From Janthinobacterium violaceinigrum (GTDB taxonomy: Bacteria; Pseudomonadota; Gammaproteobacteria; Burkholderiales; Burkholderiaceae_D): 64,000 nucleotides of DNA. The DNA is taken from contig NZ_WFLI01000002.1 of the NCBI RefSeq assembly GCF_009208555.1, positions 186,001-250,000 on the forward strand, read 5' to 3'. The position numbers were made by a program, and so were the translations under genes. Below the pieces are notes generated by a model that was not told the DNA's origin, did not search any database, and saw only the letters and a list, made by a program, of their open reading frames with translations. Numbering within the stretch: position 1 is the first letter of the stretch; each line of letters opens with the position of its first letter. This document shows, in pieces, positions 44,756 through 52,653 of the stretch.

Positions 44756-45244
44756 TCAAAATTTCACATGCTGCGCGTAAGCGGCAGGCAGATAAGGCTT
44801 GATGGCGCGCGCGCCCTGTTCCGCGAGCGGGCTGAGCAGCGCGTTTTTCCAGAACGGCTGCTGCGGTATGGAAGTCATGCCGCACAAGATGACGGCGGTC
44901 AGCACGATCACAAGGCCCCGCGCCACGCCGAACAGGCTGCCCAGGGTGCGGTCGGCCAGGCTCAGGCCCGTCACCTTGACCAGCGCGTCGACCGTCATGG
45001 ACAGCAATCCCATCAAAATGCGCACGCCGATGAACAGCACCACGAAGGCCAGCAACAATCGGACGGCTTCGCCCGGCACGGCTTCCGGCAGGAATTTCGC
45101 CAGCGTGGCGCCATAGGCGTTGGCAATGACGAAAGCCACGATCCAGCTGACCAGTGACAGTATTTCCTTGACCAGGCCACGCATCATGCTGATCAGCACG
45201 GACGTCACCAGCACGAACAGCACCAGGTAATCGAAGATCGTCAC
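44756..45244 (-). CDS. cvpA: CvpA family membrane protein
   Basis: A 162-residue inner-membrane protein, needed for colicin V production in E. coli and linked to envelope stress resistance; molecular role not settled. Four TM helices are visible (about 5-22, 28-48, 63-83, 103-123), with SLADRTLGSLFGVARGLVIV as the best conserved block. It lies between the SPOR gene (20 bases) and purF. Confidence 0.93.
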   Translation of the reverse strand: MTIFDYLVLFVLVTSVLISMMRGLVKEILSLVSWIVAFVIANAYGATLAKFLPEAVPGEAVRLLLAFVVLFIGVRILMGLLSMTVDALVKVTGLSLADRTLGSLFGVARGLVIVLTAVILCGMTSIPQQPFWKNALLSPLAEQGARAIKPYLPAAYAQHVKF

Positions 45245-45264
45245 GCGCGCTCAGCCTTGCAAGA

Positions 45265-46257
45265 TCACGCCGGTACCAGGCTGCCGCCCAGGCCCAGCTT
45301 TTGCAGCTTGGCGCGGGTCTTTTCGGCGTCTTCGCGGCTGCCGAACGGGCCCACGCGCACGCGGATGCGCTCGCCCGCCGGGCTGGAGACTTTCTGCGTG
45401 TAGGACTTGATGCCCGCTTCACGCAGCTTGTCCTGCAATTCGTCGACCTTGTCCTGCGTCGCCAGCGCCGCCACCTGCACCACGAACTTGCCGCCGCCGG
45501 CGTCATGGGCTTTCTCTTGCGGCTTGTCCAGTGGCTTGCCTTCCAGAATCGCCATGGCGCGCGCCGCATCGTCGGCCGATTGCGCCGGCTTGGCAGGTTT
45601 CGCTTCAGGCTTGGCTTCCGGCTTCACCTCATGCTTGGGTTCCGGTTTCGGCTCCACCTTGGCCTCGTGCCTCGGCTCCGGCTTGGGCTCGTGTTTCGGC
45701 TCAGGCTTGGTCTCCACCTTGACAGGCTTGGGCTCGGGTTTGGATTCCGGTTTCGGCTCGGGTTTCGGTTCCACATACGCCGGCTTGACGGGCGCTGGCT
45801 GGACGGCTGCCAGCACGGGCGCGGGTGCCGGCGCGGGCTTGGCCGCCGGCGGCAGTGGCGCGTCGACGATTTCCTCGGACTGGTCCAGGCCATTGTTCGC
45901 CGCGGCCTGGGCCGGGACGGCTGGCACGGGCGCGGGCGCAGCGGCCTTGTCTTTCGAGGGAATGTCGATGGCGATATCGTTGAAAGGCGCCTTCGGCTCG
46001 GAATCGAGCAGCATCGGCAAGCCGACGGCGACGCCCAGGGCCAGAGCGATGGCCCCGACCAGGCGGCGGCGTGCGCGCTTTTTTTCAGGCAAGACCGGGT
46101 CCGGCGCTTCCTTGCCGCCACGGCGCGATCCGCCGCCACCGGAGGTGTTGGCGGCGCGCTTGCGGGTCGGCGACTGTGCTTCGCCAGGGACATAAAAGCC
46201 GCTGTCTTCGCCAGAGGATTCTTGCTTGTTTTTAAACAGTTTCGAGAACAAGCCCAT
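45265..46257 (-). CDS. SPOR-domain protein (DedD-like) with Pro-Glu-Lys repeat linker
   Basis: A 330-residue bitopic membrane protein expected to bind denuded glycan strands of septal peptidoglycan. Residues 1-63 are cytoplasmic and basic, one TM lies at about 65-84, residues about 95-235 form a Pro/Ala then Pro-Glu-Lys-Pro periplasmic linker with tandem KPEPK/EPKHE units, and the SPOR domain occupies about 253-328 (FVVQVAALATQDKVDELQDKL, RVRVGPFGSREDAEKT). It occupies the dedD position between folC and cvpA as in enterobacteria and Burkholderiales. Confidence 0.92.
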   Translation of the reverse strand: MGLFSKLFKNKQESSGEDSGFYVPGEAQSPTRKRAANTSGGGGSRRGGKEAPDPVLPEKKRARRRLVGAIALALGVAVGLPMLLDSEPKAPFNDIAIDIPSKDKAAAPAPVPAVPAQAAANNGLDQSEEIVDAPLPPAAKPAPAPAPVLAAVQPAPVKPAYVEPKPEPKPESKPEPKPVKVETKPEPKHEPKPEPRHEAKVEPKPEPKHEVKPEAKPEAKPAKPAQSADDAARAMAILEGKPLDKPQEKAHDAGGGKFVVQVAALATQDKVDELQDKLREAGIKSYTQKVSSPAGERIRVRVGPFGSREDAEKTRAKLQKLGLGGSLVPA

Positions 46258-46281
46258 GCGTGATTTTCAGTCGAGTGCGTT

Positions 46282-47580
46282 TCAGTGAAGTGAGGATTTT
46301 CGGGCCTTCATCACGCCGGCAACGGTGAGGAAAGAACCAAAGACCACAATTCTATCATTCTCACCGGCCCGGCTCATTGCATTTGCAAAAGCTTGTGCCG
46401 GATCATCGAAAATAGACACAGTATGTTCGCCGCTGTCGGGCTTATCTTCCAGCATGATCTGCACCTTGGCGGCCAGCTCGGAAGCCGTGGCCGCGCGCGG
46501 CGAAGGCAGGCCCGTCAGGCACCAGTGGTCGACGTGTTCGCCCATCGCGGCCAGTACGCCATCGATATCCTTGTCCAGCATGGAGCCGAACACGGCATAG
46601 GTGTACGGGTGGAACCCCATATTGCCCAGGTTCTGGTTCAGCGCCGACGCCGCATGGGGGTTGTGCGCCACGTCGAGGATCACGCTGGGGCGGCCAGGCA
46701 AGACCTGGAAGCGGCCCGGCAGCTCCACCGTCACGAGGCCCGTGCGCACTTCCTGCGCGCCCACGGGCAGCTTCAGCTTCAGCACTTCCAGCGCGGCCAG
46801 CACGGCCGTCGCATTGAGGATCTGGTTGGCGCCACGCAAGCTCGGATACGCGAGCGAATTGCGGCGCTGCTCGCGCCCGCCGTAATTCCACTGCTGCTTG
46901 TCGCCCGAATAGTTGAAATCGCGGCCCATCAGCCACAGGTCGGCGCCGATGGCTTCAGCATGGTCGATCAGCGACTGGGGCGGCACGGGGTCGCTGCAGA
47001 TGGCTGCCTTGCCCGGGCGGAAGATGCCTGCCTTTTCAAAGCCGATCGCTTCGCGCGTGTCGCCCAGGTAATCCGTGTGGTCGATATCGACGCTGGTGAC
47101 GATGGCCACGTCGGCATCGATCACGTTGACGGCGTCAAGGCGCCCGCCCAGGCCCACTTCCAGGATGGCCACGTCGAGATTGGCCTGCGACAGCAGGTGC
47201 AGGATGGCCAGGGTGGTGAATTCGAAATACGTGAGCGGCGTATCGCCCCGCACGGCTTCGACGGCATGGAAGCTGGCGACGATCTGTTCGTCGCTGGCCA
47301 TCTCGCCCAGCACGCGCGCGCGCTCATTGAAGTCGAGAAAATGCGGCTTGATGTACAGCCCCACTTTGTAGCCGGCACGCAACAGCACGGATTCCAGCAT
47401 GGCGCAGGTGGAACCCTTGCCATTCGTGCCCGCCACCATGATCACGGGGCAGGTAAACGCCAGCTGCATGCGCGCCTTGACGGCTTGCACGCGGTCCAGG
47501 CCCATATTGATCTGGGTTTCCGAATGGCGGGTTTCCAGCATGGCGAGCCAGTCCGGCAAGGTGGTGGGGAGGTTTTGCAT
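46282..47580 (-). CDS. folC: Bifunctional folylpolyglutamate / dihydrofolate synthase
   Basis: A 432-residue Mur-ligase-fold enzyme that adds glutamate to dihydropteroate and to folates. The ATP loop is VAGTNGKGST near residue 49; LEVGLGGRLDAVNVI, SVDIDHTDYLG and LDVAHNPHAA are the family motifs. Twenty-four bases separate it from the SPOR gene. A perfect 31-base palindrome (47639-47669) lies upstream between accD and folC. Confidence 0.95.
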   Translation of the reverse strand: MQNLPTTLPDWLAMLETRHSETQINMGLDRVQAVKARMQLAFTCPVIMVAGTNGKGSTCAMLESVLLRAGYKVGLYIKPHFLDFNERARVLGEMASDEQIVASFHAVEAVRGDTPLTYFEFTTLAILHLLSQANLDVAILEVGLGGRLDAVNVIDADVAIVTSVDIDHTDYLGDTREAIGFEKAGIFRPGKAAICSDPVPPQSLIDHAEAIGADLWLMGRDFNYSGDKQQWNYGGREQRRNSLAYPSLRGANQILNATAVLAALEVLKLKLPVGAQEVRTGLVTVELPGRFQVLPGRPSVILDVAHNPHAASALNQNLGNMGFHPYTYAVFGSMLDKDIDGVLAAMGEHVDHWCLTGLPSPRAATASELAAKVQIMLEDKPDSGEHTVSIFDDPAQAFANAMSRAGENDRIVVFGSFLTVAGVMKARKSSLH

Positions 47581-47623
47581 GGGAGACTTCTTGATGTAAG
47601 GATGCGCGAGGCAGAAAACAGAT

Positions 47624-47669
47624 AACCCTAAACAACATCTGGGGTCGGACCCTCAGGGTCCGACCCCAG
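47624..47669. repeat. REP-like palindromic element, copy 2 (accD / folC gap)
   Basis: Head AACCCTAAACAAC-ATCTGGGGTCG followed by a perfect palindrome with 15-base arms (47639-47653 and 47655-47669) around one central C. It is the most symmetrical of the three copies. Confidence 0.8.
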
Positions 47670-47714
47670 CAGTTCATGGGTTCGGGCAAATGGACATTAT
47701 TCCATTCAATGCAG

Positions 47715-48587
47715 TTACGCCAACACTTCAACAGCCTGGTTTTGCAACAAGGCCAGCAGGCGGGCGATTTCTTCGCGCATCTTGCGGCGGTCGACGATCA
47801 TGTCGACGGCGCCCTTGGTGACGAGGAACTCGGCGCGCTGGAAGCCTTCCGGCAGTTTTTCGCGCACGGTGTTTTCAATCACGCGGGGGCCGGCAAAGCC
47901 GATCAGCGCCTTCGGCTCGGCAATGACCACGTCGCCCATGAAGGCGAACGAGGCGGACACGCCGCCCATCGTCGGGTCGGTCAGCACGCTGATGAATGGC
48001 AATTTCTTTTCCGACAGCTTGGTCAGCATGGCCGTGGTCTTGGCCATCTGCATCAGCGACAGCAAGCCTTCCTGCATGCGCGCGCCACCGGTGGCCGTGA
48101 TGCAAATGAACGGCACCTTCTGTTCCAGCGCGATTTGCGCACCGCGCACGAAGCGCTCGCCCACGACGGAGCCCATGGAGCCGCCCATGAATTCGAATTC
48201 GAAGCACGCCACGACCACTGGCAGGCTCATGATGGCGCCGCCCATGACGACCATCGCATCCGTCTCGCCCGTCGCTTCCATGGCGGACTTCAGGCGGTCC
48301 GGGTATTTCTTGCTATCTTTAAACTTCAGGGTATCGACGGGCAGGATTTCCTGGCCGATTTCATAGCGGCCGCCCGCGTCGAGCAGGCTGTCGAGGCGTT
48401 CACGGGCGCGGATGCGCATGTGGTGGTCGCATTTCGGGCACACGTGCAGGTTCGATTCCAGGTCCGTACGGTACAGCACGGCTTCGCACGACGGGCACTT
48501 GACCCACAGGCCTTCCGGCATGGTCTTGCGCGCGGCAGCATCAGAACGCTGTATGCGCGGTGGCAGCAGTTTTTCCAACCAACTCAT
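47715..48587 (-). CDS. accD: Acetyl-CoA carboxylase carboxyltransferase subunit beta
   Basis: A 290-residue subunit of the carboxyltransferase that makes malonyl-CoA. The N-terminal zinc ribbon has CPSC and CPKC ([20 protein letters not shown]). The crotonase-like domain has [26 protein letters not shown] and [11 protein letters not shown]. The ATG has AAGGAG six bases upstream. An upstream in-frame start at 48674 is rejected. A 100-base leader with two hairpins lies upstream; the E. coli carboxyltransferase is known to bind its own mRNA, so leader structure may matter. Confidence 0.97.
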   Translation of the reverse strand: MSWLEKLLPPRIQRSDAAARKTMPEGLWVKCPSCEAVLYRTDLESNLHVCPKCDHHMRIRARERLDSLLDAGGRYEIGQEILPVDTLKFKDSKKYPDRLKSAMEATGETDAMVVMGGAIMSLPVVVACFEFEFMGGSMGSVVGERFVRGAQIALEQKVPFICITATGGARMQEGLLSLMQMAKTTAMLTKLSEKKLPFISVLTDPTMGGVSASFAFMGDVVIAEPKALIGFAGPRVIENTVREKLPEGFQRAEFLVTKGAVDMIVDRRKMREEIARLLALLQNQAVEVLA

Positions 48588-48785
48588 ATTTTCTCCTTGG
48601 GCCCTTGTAGGGGTAGCGTCGGTGGACGCCCCCGGCAGACGGTCAACGGCGACACCCCCGTAGGGCGTCACCAAAAATTTTATCTATTGCACAATAACAG
48701 GCAAATCAGTGGCCGAAGTGTAGCCGTTTATCGCCGGGCTGTCGAACTTTGCCGCCAACGCATCTTGCGTAAACAGCAAGCTTGC

Positions 48786-49583
48786 TCAGGCGTCCAGTGC
48801 GGCGCGGATGCCTGCCGTAAAGCTGCGCACGGCGTCCACAGCGCCCCCTGCCGGGGCATTTTCTATTTCCTGGATGATGCGGCTGCCGATCACGACGGCA
48901 TCGGCCACCTTGGCAACGGCCTTGGCCGTGGCGCCATCGCGGATGCCGAAGCCCACGCCGATAGGTAATTTTACATGCTGGCGGATGGCTGCAAGGCGTT
49001 CCGCCACCTGTTCCGTATCAATGTTGCCCGCGCCCGTGACGCCCTTGAGCGACACATAATAGCTGAAGCCGCCGCCAACCTTGGCCACTTGCGCGATGCG
49101 CTCTTCAGTCGAGGTGGGCGCCAGCAGGAAGATCAGGTCCAGGCCCGCTGCGCGCATGGCGGCGGCAAATTCCTCGCACTCTTCCGGCGGATAATCGACG
49201 ACGATGGCGCCATCGGCACCGGCCGCTTGCCCCGCAGCTATAAATGCGGCACTGCCGATGCGCTCGATGGGATTGGCATAGCCCATCAGCACCACGGGCG
49301 TCGTCTGGTTCGTTTCGCGGAACTGGCGCACATAGCCGAACACATCGTGGATGCCGACGTTGAATTTCAGGGCCCGCTCGCAGGCGCGCTGGATGACGGG
49401 GCCTTCGGCCATGGGGTCGGAAAACGGCACGCCCAGTTCCAGCACGTCGGCGCCGCCCTCGACGAGCGCATGCATCAGGGGCACGGTGGCGTCGGGGCCG
49501 GGATCGCCGGCGGTAATGAAGGTGACCAGGGCGGTCTTGTTGTTGGCTTTTAAGTTGGCAAAGGTGGTGGCGATACGGGACAT
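48786..49583 (-). CDS. trpA: Tryptophan synthase alpha subunit
   Basis: A 265-residue TIM-barrel enzyme that cleaves indole-3-glycerol phosphate and channels indole to TrpB. Catalytic Glu and Asp are in [38 protein letters not shown] and IGVGFGI are family blocks. It is 133 bases after trpB, a gap filled mainly by a REP-like element. Confidence 0.96.
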   Translation of the reverse strand: MSRIATTFANLKANNKTALVTFITAGDPGPDATVPLMHALVEGGADVLELGVPFSDPMAEGPVIQRACERALKFNVGIHDVFGYVRQFRETNQTTPVVLMGYANPIERIGSAAFIAAGQAAGADGAIVVDYPPEECEEFAAAMRAAGLDLIFLLAPTSTEERIAQVAKVGGGFSYYVSLKGVTGAGNIDTEQVAERLAAIRQHVKLPIGVGFGIRDGATAKAVAKVADAVVIGSRIIQEIENAPAGGAVDAVRSFTAGIRAALDA

Positions 49584-49621
49584 GATAAGCTTTCTTAATG
49601 ATGGATAGATGGAATGATTTC

Positions 49622-49705
49622 AACCCAAAGCAAAGGCTGGGGTCAGTCCCTGCGGGATCGGAATGCGCACCACTGGCGCGCACTCCCCCGGCGGGTCTGA
49701 CCCCG
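49622..49705. repeat. REP-like palindromic element, copy 3 (trpB / trpA gap)
   Basis: Head AACCCAAAGCAAA-GGCTGGGGTCA, outer arms GGGGTCAG (49639-49646) and CTGACCCC (49697-49704), with a GC-rich interior (TGCGCACCACTGGCGCGCA) that forms its own small hairpin. Confidence 0.7.
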
Positions 49706-49716
49706 TTGACACGCTG

Positions 49717-50967
49717 TTAGTTGAAATTGAGTCCCATGCGTTCCGCCACGGTATGCATGTCCTTGTCGCCACGGCCCGACAGGTTGGCCAGTACAATTTT
49801 ATCTTTCGGCAAAGTGGCCGCCAGCTTGGCCGCGTAGGCCAGCGCGTGCGACGATTCCAGGGCCGGGATGATGCCTTCGATATGGCAGCAATCGTGGAAC
49901 GCCTGCAGCGCTTCCTCATCCGTGATCGACACATACTGTGCGCGGCCGGAATCCTTCAGCCATGCATGTTCCGGCCCCACGCCCGGGTAGTCGAGGCCGG
50001 CCGAGACGGAATGCGTCTCGATGATCTGGCCGTTCTCATCCTGCAGCAGATAGGTACGGTTGCCGTGCAGCACGCCCGGGAAACCGGCCGTCAGCGAGGC
50101 CGAGTGCTTGCCCGTCTCCAGCCCTTCGCCGGCCGCTTCCACGCCGATCAGCTTGACATCGTTCTGGTCGATATACGGGTAAAAGATGCCCATGGCGTTC
50201 GAGCCGCCGCCGATGCAGGCCAGCACGTAGTCGGGCTGGCGGCCCGTCATTTCCGGCATCTGCACCAGGCATTCCTCGCCGATCACGGACTGGAAGTCGC
50301 GCACCATCATCGGGTAGGGATGGGGGCCGGCCACGGTGCCGATGATATAAAAGGTGTTTTCGATATTCGTGACCCAGTCGCGCATGGCTTCGTTCAGCGC
50401 ATCCTTCAAGGTCTTGGAACCGGATTCCACGGGCACGACGGTAGCGCCCAGCAATTTCATGCGGTACACGTTCTGCGCCTGGCGCTTGACGTCTTCGCTG
50501 CCCATGTAGACCACGCATTCGAGGCCGAAGCGGGCGCAGATGGTGGCCGTGGCCACGCCGTGCTGACCCGCTCCCGTCTCGGCAATGATGCGCGGCTTGC
50601 CCATGCGCTTGGCCAGCAGGGCCTGGCCGATCACGTTATTGATCTTGTGCGCGCCCGTGTGGTTCAAGTCTTCGCGCTTGAAATAGATTTGCGCGCCGCC
50701 CGCCATTTCGGACCAGCGTTTGGCGTGGTAGATGGGCGACGGGCGTCCCACGAAATGTTTCAGCTCGTAGCGGAATTCTTCCAGGAACTCCGGGTCAACG
50801 CTGTAGCGCGCATAGGCGTCCTTCAGCTCGGCCAGCGCGTGCGTGAGCGTTTCGGCAACGAAGGAGCCGCCATACGGGCCGAAGTGGCCCCGTACGTCGG
50901 GAAAAGGATAATCGGTGGCGTGGAACAATGCGGCGGCTGCGCCGGGCGCTGTGGTGTGGTCATTCAT
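49717..50967 (-). CDS. trpB: Tryptophan synthase beta subunit
   Basis: A 416-residue PLP enzyme joining indole and serine. The PLP lysine is in [33 protein letters not shown] and [12 protein letters not shown] are family motifs. ATG 50967 has AGAGGAAAC upstream and overlaps the trpF stop by eight bases, so trpF and trpB are coupled. A start at 51069 is trpF overlap. Confidence 0.97.
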   Translation of the reverse strand: MNDHTTAPGAAAALFHATDYPFPDVRGHFGPYGGSFVAETLTHALAELKDAYARYSVDPEFLEEFRYELKHFVGRPSPIYHAKRWSEMAGGAQIYFKREDLNHTGAHKINNVIGQALLAKRMGKPRIIAETGAGQHGVATATICARFGLECVVYMGSEDVKRQAQNVYRMKLLGATVVPVESGSKTLKDALNEAMRDWVTNIENTFYIIGTVAGPHPYPMMVRDFQSVIGEECLVQMPEMTGRQPDYVLACIGGGSNAMGIFYPYIDQNDVKLIGVEAAGEGLETGKHSASLTAGFPGVLHGNRTYLLQDENGQIIETHSVSAGLDYPGVGPEHAWLKDSGRAQYVSITDEEALQAFHDCCHIEGIIPALESSHALAYAAKLAATLPKDKIVLANLSGRGDKDMHTVAERMGLNFN

Positions 50968-51643
50968 GGTTGTTTCCTCTGGCAATGATGGCATCGGCAT
51001 CCTGCACCGCGGCGATAAACGCGCGGACACGGGACGCGTCCTTGATACCCTTGGACGCTTCGACACCACTGCTGATGTCGACGGCGTAAGGGCGCACGCG
51101 CACCACTGCGTCAGTCGCGTTTTGTACGCTCAAGCCACCACTTAAAACGACCCGAGGCGCGAGTTCTTTTGGAATGAGGGACCAATCAAATACCTTTCCT
51201 GCACCGCCATACGCATCCACATAGGTATCCAGCAAGAGGCTGGCAAACAAGGGACTGGCGGCGCGATAGCGCTGTTCGTATTCTAGCAAATCTTCAAAGC
51301 GGGTGTCGGGTTTGACGCGGAACACCTGCGTAAACGGCGTATTCACGGCGGCGGCCAGCGCGGCGCTGTGTTCGGGCGTCTCGTCGCCATGAAATTGCAG
51401 CAGGGACAGGGGCGCCACGGCCCTCGTAGCGCGCACCTCGTCCACCGTGGCGTTGACGAACAGCCCCACCGTCGTCACGTAGGGCGGTATGGCCGCGATC
51501 AGGCCCGCTGCCTGTTCCGGCGTGACATGGCGGGGGCTTTTCGGATAAAACACGAAGCCGATGGCATCGGCGCCCGCCGCCACGACGGCCTGGATATCGT
51601 CGACGCGGGTCAGGCCGCAGATTTTGATACGTGTGCGTGGCAT
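50960..51643 (-). CDS. trpF: Phosphoribosylanthranilate isomerase
   Basis: A 227-residue TIM-barrel isomerase, third step of tryptophan synthesis. It opens [11 protein letters not shown] with the catalytic Cys, has [26 protein letters not shown] and [14 protein letters not shown]. The separate trpF (not fused to trpC) in a trpF-trpB-trpA unit away from trpEGDC is the betaproteobacterial arrangement. Confidence 0.96.
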   Translation of the reverse strand: MPRTRIKICGLTRVDDIQAVVAAGADAIGFVFYPKSPRHVTPEQAAGLIAAIPPYVTTVGLFVNATVDEVRATRAVAPLSLLQFHGDETPEHSAALAAAVNTPFTQVFRVKPDTRFEDLLEYEQRYRAASPLFASLLLDTYVDAYGGAGKVFDWSLIPKELAPRVVLSGGLSVQNATDAVVRVRPYAVDISSGVEASKGIKDASRVRAFIAAVQDADAIIARGNNHE

Positions 51644-51671
51644 GGCAATCCTTTACTTGATTTGATGCAGA

Positions 51672-52502
51672 TCAAAACCAGGGCAATGCGCTGCTACTGT
51701 CCTGCGGCAACGCCCATTTCGGATCGTAATCGATCTTCGCCAAGTACAGCCCGTCCGGCATGAAGGTGGGCGCCGCCGCGTGGCGATCTTTGCGCTCCAG
51801 CAACTGCCCCAGCCATTCCGGCTTTTCCCGGCCCGAGCCCACATACACGAGCGAGCCGACCAGGTTGCGCACCATGTGGTGCAGGAAGGCGTTGGCCGTG
51901 ATGGTAAAGACGATCAGTTCGCCACGGCGCTCGATCTGGATGTCGTGCATGAGCTTGACGGGCGACTTGGCCTGGCATTGCGCGGCGCGGAAGGCCGTGA
52001 AATCGTGCCAGCCCAGCAGCGGCTGCACGGCTTGCTGCATCCGTTCCACGTCCAGAGGACGAAAAAAGAAGCCGGCGCGCCCTTCCATCAGCGGCGAACG
52101 GGTAGCGTTGTTATACAACACATAATGATAGGTGCGCGCGCGGGCGCTGAAACGGGCGTGGAAGAAATCATTGACCGTCGGATCGCCCTCAAGTTCCCTG
52201 GCCCAGCGCACGGCGATGGATTTCGGCAGGAAGGCATTGACGCCGCGCACCCATGAGTGCACGTCGCGGTTCAGCTCCGTATCGAAATGCACGACTTGTT
52301 CGAGCGCATGCACGCCCGTATCCGTGCGGCCGGCGCAGGTGGTGGCCAGGCGCACGCGGGCAAACTGTTCCAGCGCGTTTTCCAGCTGGTCCTGCACCGT
52401 CTGCCCATCTTCCTGTTTCTGGTATCCATGCCAGGCCGTGCCGTCGTACTGGAGACCGAGGACGATACGCTTCAATGGCGTTGCTGTCGTAATATTTTGC
52501 AT
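51672..52502 (-). CDS. truA: tRNA pseudouridine(38-40) synthase
   Basis: A 276-residue pseudouridine synthase modifying the anticodon arm. The catalytic Asp is in CAGRTDTGVHALEQV; YDGTAWHGYQKQ, RTYHYVLYN and FLHHMVRNLVGSL are typical. ATG 52502 starts just before the conserved core; an in-frame start at 52550 has no family support. It ends 28 bases before trpF. Confidence 0.96.
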   Translation of the reverse strand: MQNITTATPLKRIVLGLQYDGTAWHGYQKQEDGQTVQDQLENALEQFARVRLATTCAGRTDTGVHALEQVVHFDTELNRDVHSWVRGVNAFLPKSIAVRWARELEGDPTVNDFFHARFSARARTYHYVLYNNATRSPLMEGRAGFFFRPLDVERMQQAVQPLLGWHDFTAFRAAQCQAKSPVKLMHDIQIERRGELIVFTITANAFLHHMVRNLVGSLVYVGSGREKPEWLGQLLERKDRHAAAPTFMPDGLYLAKIDYDPKWALPQDSSSALPWF

Positions 52503-52561
52503 CGAAGCATTATACCGGCGCGCAGGCGCCCCCGCCTCCCAACGACACAAGCGCCTGAGAC

Positions 52562-52625
52562 GGCGTTCAGGGCAAGGCGCACGGTCGAAGACAGTACGAA
52601 TAGTACGGCGAGACCGTGCAACGCC
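52562..52625. repeat. Long nested inverted repeat between fimV and truA
   Basis: Three nested arms: GGCGTT (52562-52567) / AACGCC (52620-52625); GCACGGTC (52579-52586) / GACCGTGC (52612-52619); and an inner GTAC / GTAC pair. The flank continues CATGGACGTCGTATCCGG. It looks like a dispersed palindromic element distinct from the three REP-like copies. It may also end fimV transcripts, though there is no T-tract. Confidence 0.6.
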
Positions 52626-52653
52626 GCCATGGACGTCGTATCCGGTGCTTAGG

